Below are positions 56,627-64,000 of a DNA stretch of 64,000 bases, piece by piece. This stretch comes from Elmis aenea (taxonomy: Eukaryota > Arthropoda > Insecta > Coleoptera > Elmidae), in the NCBI GenBank assembly GCA_947652605.1, contig OX393581.1, forward strand, positions 14,264,640 to 14,328,639, given 5' to 3'. The notes below the pieces were generated by a model. That model had not been told where the DNA came from. It worked only from the letters and a program-made list of their open reading frames with translations, and did not search any database. The position numbers and the translations under genes were made by a program. How positions within the stretch are numbered: position 1 is the first letter of the stretch; each line of letters opens with the position of its first letter.

Positions 56627-58644
56627 TAGTTTATAGTTTTTGAAACGGTAAATAAAGTATGAATTAGAGGTACCTACACCTGTTTCTTTATTTGTTTCGT
56701 GTTAATAAATACTTGTTTATAATTTTATGTTTAGAACAAGGGCACCGAAGTAGACGTTTTCTGTGTAGACAAATGACCTAGGAATGCAAACAGGAGAAGG
56801 CATTTTCATTGCCGGAAATGCTTAAATAGTAAAAGACATGTAATAAACTGTTTTTATCGATGAATAGTTTTCGTTTTACGCAATCCGATTCATGCTAAGA
56901 TCAACGATAAGTTACTTAACTTTGTTTTTTTATGTTTGTATAAAACACAAGCGTGCATATTTCTTTTGTGCTGGACCGACCGCTGGATTAATTAACTTAC
57001 GTTTAACGTTCTGTTTCTTTAGGTGTTCAAAAATATGTGCGTCGATTAAACAGATGCTAAAAAACATTTACAACAGAAAATGTAAACTGCATAATATAAA
57101 CAATGATATAAATTGCACAAGAAAAATTATAAAATTCTTTTTATGTTAACCTACGAATAAATATTATTTAAAGCCAAAACTCTTTTTAACGAACTAATTT
57201 AGTATTATTGAAAAACTAATGGTTGTTTGTGTAATACAGCAATATCATATAATCACAACTGTCAGCTTAATTAATTTAAATAAAATCTTAAGGAACGCAG
57301 CAACAACGAAAAAGAACATTATATGAATGAGACTAAAAAATGTTTAAGCTATTTATGGTAAAAATATACATGTAAGCTATCTTGAATGTTTAAGAAATAT
57401 TCAAATTTATTAGATTGTAGATCAGACGCAGCATTTATACACCAAACGAATATAAGCAACAACGTTTAGCAACAGTTTTTTGACCGAAAAACGGGTTTAG
57501 TCTTTATTCGCTGAGTTACATGCGCTACTGTTTAATTAAAATAAATTTTGTCGACCCACTTGTTGTCACACAATTTTAATTTAAGTTTTAAAAGTAAATA
57601 CAACAATTTATTACACGTTTTATTGTGCGGATTTGCAAACGCAAAGCAGCAAGTTCTGCTGTTTTCTAGAAATTGCAGACGGCAATCCTGTTGTTTTTTT
57701 TTAACACATGTGTTAATAAAAATTATAACATAGTATTTTATATTGTATTGACAAGTTTGTTTGACTGCCGTTGCATACGTCTGTGTTTATTTCAAATCGA
57801 TTTTATCCCTAGATAATCATTAATCTCAGGTGGTAAACTCCTAACATTTGCACTGGACGCATTTTATTGACTCCTTTTTTATTTTATAAAACAACTGTTT
57901 TTGTTTTTTAAGGGACAATGACACAAAACTAGAAGAAGGGATTTTTTTTTCCAGATACTTTTTCTATCAAAATCGCTTAACTTGGGAAAAATTTGGTTCA
58001 TTATAAAATAACTAAAGCTCATCGAGTTTAAAAGTTACAAATAAAAAGCTAAAAGAAAAAAATATTCATCGAGTAACTACTTTATCAAAATAATAAAAAT
58101 AGTTATTTATGTACCAAGGCAGTAAAGTTCGACTTTTTATCACGAGTGTGGATATTATCTACCGAGATGAAGTCGAGGCAAAAAACCATGCGAGTGCCGA
58201 GGTGCATATTAAATTATTTCTGCAATTGTCAAAGAAATAGCGAAAAATCAAGCGAATACATAAAGTTTTACTTCATATGTCGGTTTCTCATTCTCCTGTC
58301 AAATATGTATCTTTGAACGAAAAGCACGCTCAATTTTTCTAAATTCAACCAATTAGCGTAGCGCATTTTACTTCTTTACTGCGGCAGAAAAAAGTCTTTT
58401 TTGCTACCTCGGCAGTAAAAATGATTATTACAGCCACTTTTGGGTACTTATTATTGAGCTAGTTTAATGACGAATGCAGAAAAAAAATATTATTTACTGC
58501 TTTTTCTAATCTTAGTAACAAAACTGATATTTTGCGTTTAATAGTTGCCTATTTTAGAACATTTATAAGTTTGAAATTAATATTTTCTTATCTCCTGTAA
58601 TACATATGTAATCAGATCTTGAAACCAGTCTGGGTATATTACAT
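56627..58644. other. AT-rich non-coding DNA
   Basis: GGCAGTAAA-type motifs at about 58120 and 58410 with a CTTTACTGCGGCAG between them may mark a decayed MITE. No gene recognised. Confidence 0.4.
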
Positions 58645-58910
58645 GGTAAGCCCCTCATTCTGGAATATTCAAATCTGGAAAATGTACCGGTAAAATCATT
58701 TAAAGTTTTAATCAGCGTTGGATTCACTCAACGTGGAAATCATGCAACGATGGAACCATGCAACACAGGAATCATTCAGCGCTGGAATGCTCAAATCTGG
58801 AAAATACAAATTAGGAATTTTTGTTGCCCTCTAAATTACAACAGCCAAAATATAATATTATTGCAGAACAGCCCCGTTTCATATTTTGCCTTGCTTATTG
58901 CACATCGTGT
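58645..58910 (+). repeat. Dispersed repeat with a 15-16-bp minisatellite, copy 2
   Basis: Same units (CACTCAACGTGGAAATCATG, GGAACCATGCAACAC) and same tail (TTTTTGTTGCCCTCTA, TTACAACAGCC) as 28220-28515, in the same orientation but with fewer clear units in the middle. Confidence 0.85.
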
Positions 58911-59269
58911 TAATCTTTCCCAAGGACTACAAATTGGAGTTAAGTTGCGCAATGTTATTCCAAGTCAATGTAAAAAATAAATTAATTCACGCAAAGCAAA
59001 AAAAATTTTTTGTAGAAATTTGTTTACATAAAATTCGACTGCTATTATTTTCTTAGTTATTTATCATATATCATAATTTTATAACATAAGCTATAAAAAA
59101 GCATGTATTAAATCTACTGTTTAATTTAAATAATCATAATTTATATGTTTAAAATTTGTGTACTTTTATCCAGCCACACATGTATGTGTCTCAGAGATCA
59201 CTATTGCTCTATCATCTCGTTTTTTCAATGGCAGAAAAAGCTGCATACAATAGTTTTTAATTATATTCG
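58911..59269. other. AT-rich non-coding DNA
   Basis: Nothing recognised. Confidence 0.4.
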
Positions 59270-59475
59270 GAGTTATACTTCAAGGAAATTACAGTTGGCG
59301 AACAACACATTCTCACTTCTGTTCGCCGACGATCAAATAATTTTGGCTGAAGACGAAAAGGATGCTGAATACAAAATAATAACAATAATAGAGGAATTTG
59401 ACAAGTAGGGTTTGGATATAAATGTGGAAAAAACGAAATATATGGTAATTGGAAATAATGGTAAACGGATAATGA
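59270..59475 (+). pseudogene. Non-LTR reverse transcriptase fragment with FADD motif
   Basis: The frame reads LQLANNTFSLLFADDQIILA, then EDEKDAEYKIITIIEEFDK, a TAG (59406-59408), and GLDINVEKTKYMVIGNNGKR. This is the catalytic palm segment and following block of an RTE-like/LINE reverse transcriptase (FADDQ...NxxKTKYMV). Only about 70 residues remain; both sides are unrelated sequence. Confidence 0.82.
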
Positions 59476-59551
59476 CTAGAAGGATAGATTGGACTGGCGT
59501 TTGGGATGCGTTAGACGGCAGCCAGCTGTATGAAAAACCGCTGTTAATATA

Positions 59552-60124
59552 CAGGGAGTTTCTTAAATATTGCGAACAAATTCGGGAGGCGATTCCTTAT
59601 CGAAAATTAAGAAGGGTCTTTCATATAAAAATTTTTCCTTGGGCGTCTCCTTTCGAAGTTACAACCCTCTAAGGGGGAGCGGTAAAATTAGGTTTTTATT
59701 TTATTTCTCAAATTAGGATAAATGTAGGACAATGATATTTGGTAGATCCTTTATACTTATTAAAAGGTTTCCCATAGTAATATTTTTAATAATCTCCCAC
59801 AGTCACAGGGGGCTGAAAAGTGCGACCCCTGTTGTTTTTTTAAATCAGAACTTAATGGTGGGTTAAAATTTTGCAATTTAAAATATTTTTTTTGAAAGCT
59901 TGATTTTTGTTTTTTTTTAACTTTTCTCGTAAATCTACCGTTTTTGAGTAAAAAATAAATAAACATGAACCATCAAATATTCCAATATAAAACGATCCAT
60001 TCTAGAGGTTGCCATGGTTGGTTTATGTTCATATTGGGTAGAATTGACAGGTGTAACTCATTTTGACGTTTACGCGGTGACAACGCTAAGACGAACTTTT
60101 TCGCAATATTTAAGAAACACCCTG
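59552..60124 (+). mobile_element. Mariner-type MITE, complete copy
   Basis: TA flanks at 59550-59551 and 60125-60126. Ends CAGGGAGTTTCTTAAATATT and inverted AATATTTAAGAAACACCCTG. It is 573 bp with no gene. The copy cut by the window start (1-187) is the same family. Confidence 0.9.
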
Positions 60125-60126
60125 TA

Positions 60127-62110
60127 TATTTCAAGTTAAAATTGGATAGTAAACTATCGTATCTCGCCATTCATGTAAAAATGTTAATACTTTTGATGGC
60201 GATTTTTTTAAAAATGTGTCAAAATTTATTAGGTGGTGAAGACATTGAAGACATGTTATTTGCCAAAAGGAGAGTGTCTGGCGTTTTTTTTCCAAAGATA
60301 CAAAAAATTGGGTTAGAATTAACTTAGAACTTCAAAACTTTACGCACTCATACTCATGCAAAAAAAAAGCTTTCATGGGCTATTGAAACTTGATATGTTT
60401 AAATAAAATATTAACAACAGTAACTGAATCTTAAAGACTACAGAGATAAGATCATTCCCAACCTGATTTTGACTTTTAAACATATACTAGAGCCTTATGA
60501 AAAAATCAAATAACGCCTTTTTAATGTAATATATGTAAATTTCGAATTTAAATTTTTATTTTATGTGGTTTTTTGCAATTGAATAAAGTGTAAGATTAAT
60601 AAAATTTAATTTTTAACTTCAAACAAGACATTCGAATAATATTGATATCTAGGACACCCAACATACACACAGACATTTAATTTTCCATACATTAAAAAAA
60701 TATCTAAGAGAGCTCATAATGTATTAAATTATAAAATTGTCACAGTCACTGTGTTCAAACTTTGTTGTATTTCCAACTGTGAATTAAAGAACTAGATAGT
60801 TGTGTTTAATACCAAATTTAACGATTTGATGTATTATTTTGTTTAATATGCATGAAACTAATTTGGTAATATTTTTTTAAAACTTCCAAGTTGGTAATAA
60901 ATTCTTAAACTGGCTTTATAAGATCATCGAATCGCTTTTATACGTGTCCGCAAGCATAAAGCGTAATTTGATGATGGCCTTAACGCAATCGTGACATATT
61001 ACGTGATACATCCTCGATTCATCAAACTGCCAATTTAGCAATCTGCTAAAAAAAACAAAACGCGTTCTTTCCAACATTAATCTCTTTCAAAAGGACCACC
61101 AAGCGACAATCTTGACAAATAGTATTTTATATGCACAAACGCGAGCGATTATGCAATCTCGCCATTTTTATATTCAAATAAAAAATAATCGAGCCATACA
61201 AGTAGGTCTCGCATTATCGGTATGAAAATTCAGTTCATCCCACACATTAATAACAGGCCAAATCATATGGATGTATCTGCAAATTGCCTATCATTATATT
61301 GCGAATGGGGCTTTTAAATTAAATCATAAATTAAACAGAGGTAATAAAGCAATTACTTTTTTTACGTTACAACCGTATACCATTACGAATAAATACTTCC
61401 GGAGCTCTTGAACTACACAAAAACAGTTGTATTATTTAACCTAGGATGTTTAACAAGGATAAAGTTTTTTAGCGTAGTAAAAACAGCTTCTTGTCAAAAA
61501 AATATAAATAACCGCAGGGAGCAACGCACTTAAATACATAAGAAACAAACGAAAACGATCAATTTTATAAAAATCAAGCATTGTAAACAATTACAGCAAT
61601 AAAAATTGAGTACCTACTACACATGTTACCAAAGTTACCATACAGGGCTGGATCTACATAATTTGGAACCTAAAGGACAAGAGACTTAATAGCTCTCTTC
61701 CTGGTTAAAAATTTTGACAAGTACCTCTTGCCTTTTTAATTTTTTTTTTTTATAAAGACATATGAAATAAGGGTGGAAGTCAAGTGTAAAAGAATAACGT
61801 ATGGAGTTTTAGATATAAGTAACTGCTCAACAGCTGTAAAGAATAAACGTAGTCACTAGATAAATATAGAGCCACTTCATGACAGATTTGGCTCTCTTTT
61901 CTGTCCAACAGTAGTGCTGATGCCTACAGCCTTTAAAACCTTCAAAAATATAAATTTTGGAGACATCACTACACAGTTAAAAGTACTGTATTAGTGTTAA
62001 TGCATAATCATTGCAGTAGAAAAAGTTTCTCTGTATTTAGTCCATCTGCTAAGATAATTTCTTGTATTTTAGATTCAAAATATATAATAACTAACACATT
62101 TTTCTGAATA
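60127..62110. other. AT-rich non-coding DNA
   Basis: A CAGGGCTGGATCTACAT terminus at 61643 matches that at 13474. No gene recognised. Confidence 0.45.
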
Positions 62111-63115
62111 CCATAAAAAAATTGCTTAAGTAATGAAAGGACTCTATTGAACGAAGTAATAAAATCAAGAAAAGTACCAAGGGATTGGAACATTGGAATA
62201 ATCCTACCATTATACAAGAAATGGGACAAAAGGGATTGTTCTAACAACCAGGGGTTTGGAGCGGAGCGCGGAGCTGGAGCGCGGAGCAGTGGAGCAATGG
62301 GTTTTTGCCCGGAGCGGGAGCGGAGCCCGGAGCAAAGAATTTTGATTGCTCCACTGCTCCACTTTACTATTATAAACTACAATAATTTTTTTTTATGAAT
62401 TATTCTCATGGGTATAGTATTTAATAAAATTATAAATAAACTAAATTTAATTTTTTTGAAGTAAAATTATTATAATGTAAATTTTCTGAATAATAATTTT
62501 CATTATTTTGTATTTGAATTTTGAAAAATTTTAAAGAACTTTTTTTTTCTATTTTAACTGAAGATCAATAATTTGTTCATTTATTTAACTTCTCTTGTTT
62601 CTTAGGGTCAAATATTGTAATTTTTGGTCCATTTCCACATATCCCATAAGACTTTAGCTTTGTTTTTAAAAACAAATTTTTTAATAAAAAAACTTATTTT
62701 ATTAATATTTGGAGCGCGGAGCGGAGCTGGAGCAGGCATCTTGATGCCGCAGCGGAGCTGGAGCGGAGCAACTAAAAAAATGGACTGCTCCAAACCCCTG
62801 GTTCTAACTATAGAGGAATAACATTAATGAGTATACCAGGAAAAATACTGGCAAGAGTAATGGAAGGCAGACGAAAAGAAACATAGAAAGCACACTAGAA
62901 GAATCCCAATACAGTTGCAGAGAGAATACACAAGACCCTGTCTTTATATTAAGACAAACAATAAAAAAGAATTTAACAAACAACAAGGAAATACATTCAT
63001 GTTTTATAGACTTGGAAAAAGCATTTGATAAAATCAAAAGGAAAGACGTATGGTGCGGCCTAACAAGTAAGGGAATAGAAATAGAAACAATCAACATAAG
63101 TAATAAAATAATTAA
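62111..63115 (+). pseudogene. Non-LTR reverse transcriptase fragment, split by a hAT MITE
   Basis: Before the insertion: NEVIKSRKVPRDWNIGIILP, LYKKWDKRDCSN. After it: YRGITLMSIPGKILARVM, then after a one-base frameshift NIESTLEESQYSCRENTQDP and CFIDLEKAFDKIKRKDVW. These are the first reverse transcriptase blocks (PxxWxxGxIxPLYKKGDxxDCxNYRGIxLxS and the catalytic FxDxxKAFD) of an RTE-like LINE, plausibly the same family as 11975-12895 and 59270-59475. It ends near 63115, before the FADD block. Confidence 0.87.
62246..62800 (+). mobile_element. hAT MITE of the GGAGC-repeat family, complete copy
   Basis: The 8-bp target duplication GTTCTAAC lies at 62238-62245 and 62801-62808. The ends are CAGGGGTTTGGAGC (62249) and inverted GCTCCAAACCCCTG, with three extra bases (AAC) at the left. 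About a dozen GGAGC/GCTCC pentamers crowd each end. Removing it restores the reverse transcriptase frame (RDCSN + YRGITL), which confirms the boundaries. Confidence 0.95.
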
Positions 63116-64000
63116 AACAAGTCGCTTTTTAACTGTACACCGTCTTGACTGTTCGGCACGTTTTAAGACCCCTAGCGTCGAAGCGGGACCCTAAATAAGT
63201 GATTTTAAAGAACCCCTACAAGATAATCAATTCAATTACAAATAGGTACAAGTCCTTTTGTTTTTTGAGCAAAACCAATTTAAAATTATGAAGTTAGCGA
63301 GTTCCGTTGGTACAATAAACACAAAACGTTGAATACCTTAAAATGTTTAACGAAATTCCATTAATAATGCAAAAATTTTTACGAGCATATTTCTTATTAT
63401 TTATTCAAAAAATATGTTTTCTTACATATGCTGCAATTAAAATGTAAATAAAAGTACCTGTCACTTGTCTTGATTTTCAATTTACTCCAACGTAAACCGA
63501 AAAGTTTATTGAATTCATTGATGTTCTTAATAAATTAAGTGACAAACGAATAACATACAGAAAATAAATAATAAACGGAAAATTAATAAAAAAAGAAATT
63601 AATGAAAATCTGAAGGCATTTAGATTAAAACATTAAATTAAAAGTCTGACAGATGGTTAAATGATATTATAAATATAATAAAAACCAGATTTCTACTAAT
63701 GAAGCAACAAGAGTATTAAAACTGGTCTTGCATTTTGACAAAAGATCTTTATGAAGTGATTTTTAATAAAACATATTGATGTTACAATAGATTTTTTTAT
63801 GGTAAAACGTAATAGAGTTTATAACAGTGCAATTTAGTCTTTGAAATCAATGAGCAGTTTAGTTCTATCCTAAATAAAAGAAAATTAATTAATTATCTAT
63901 TTTATATTATAGACAATATTAATTATTATATTTTTGAGTAGGCTTTTATTTAAAAAGCTTAGGTACAATCAGTTTTTGTGCCTATGACTCTACCCATTAT
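63116..64000. other. AT-rich non-coding DNA
   Basis: Nothing recognised. Confidence 0.4.

Noticed and set aside
1..64000. tRNA or rRNA genes
   Set aside because: I looked for B-box-like GGTTCGANNCC with a supporting cloverleaf and saw none; a covariance-model scan would be decisive.

Overview
This is a piece of an AT-rich nuclear genome, almost certainly from an insect. The evidence is the transposon content: Tc1/mariner, hAT, pogo-like, piggyBac, PIF/Harbinger, Helitron, CR1-type and other non-LTR elements, and THAP- and MADF-domain proteins typical of insect elements. A beetle would fit, but nothing here fixes the order. I found no convincing host gene, tRNA, rRNA or CRISPR array. Nearly all recognisable coding sequence belongs to mobile elements, so the window is intergenic DNA or the inside of a very long intron.

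Layout. 1-13 kb: a mariner-type MITE end, a purine-rich microsatellite, a piggyBac relic (4733-5368), a pogo-like relic, a 1.5-kb mariner element with very long inverted arms (8304-9816) and a non-LTR reverse transcriptase relic (11975-12895). 13-32 kb: quiet AT-rich stretches with a pogo-like element (18307-19232), hAT elements with exact or near-exact 8-bp target duplications (19722, 25069, 30973), a foldback mariner element (26315-27072), a 15-16-bp minisatellite and two Helitrons in opposite orientations.

32-36 kb is the most interesting part: three transposons nested inside each other, with TA, AAT and TTA target duplications. The innermost is a near-intact PIF/Harbinger element with perfect 45-bp terminal repeats. 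Its two genes, a MADF/BESS protein on + and a DDE transposase on -, appear to be interlocked. Each has one predicted intron, and each intron contains an entire exon of the other gene on the opposite strand. The transposase has one premature TAA.

36-46 kb: a 1.1-kb palindromic element, a solo LTR inside a hAT MITE, and a CCCGGG-rich hAT MITE. 46.8-52.6 kb: a nearly complete CR1-type retrotransposon (PHD/zinc-knuckle ORF1; endonuclease-reverse transcriptase ORF2) broken by a hAT insertion. Its ORF1 and ORF2 are in one frame, separated by one UAG in the sequence UAG-CAA-UUA, which is the classic leaky-stop context. 53-57 kb: a second pogo-like relic, a 54-bp tandem repeat, and a 2-kb TIR-bounded block with a short THAP gene and a hammerhead-ribozyme-like motif inside a perfect 66-bp inverted repeat. 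58-64 kb: a second copy of the minisatellite repeat, two more non-LTR relics and a hAT MITE with dense GGAGC repeats that split one of them.

Most of these are dead copies. The Harbinger pair and the CR1 element are the two systems whose parts still visibly fit together.
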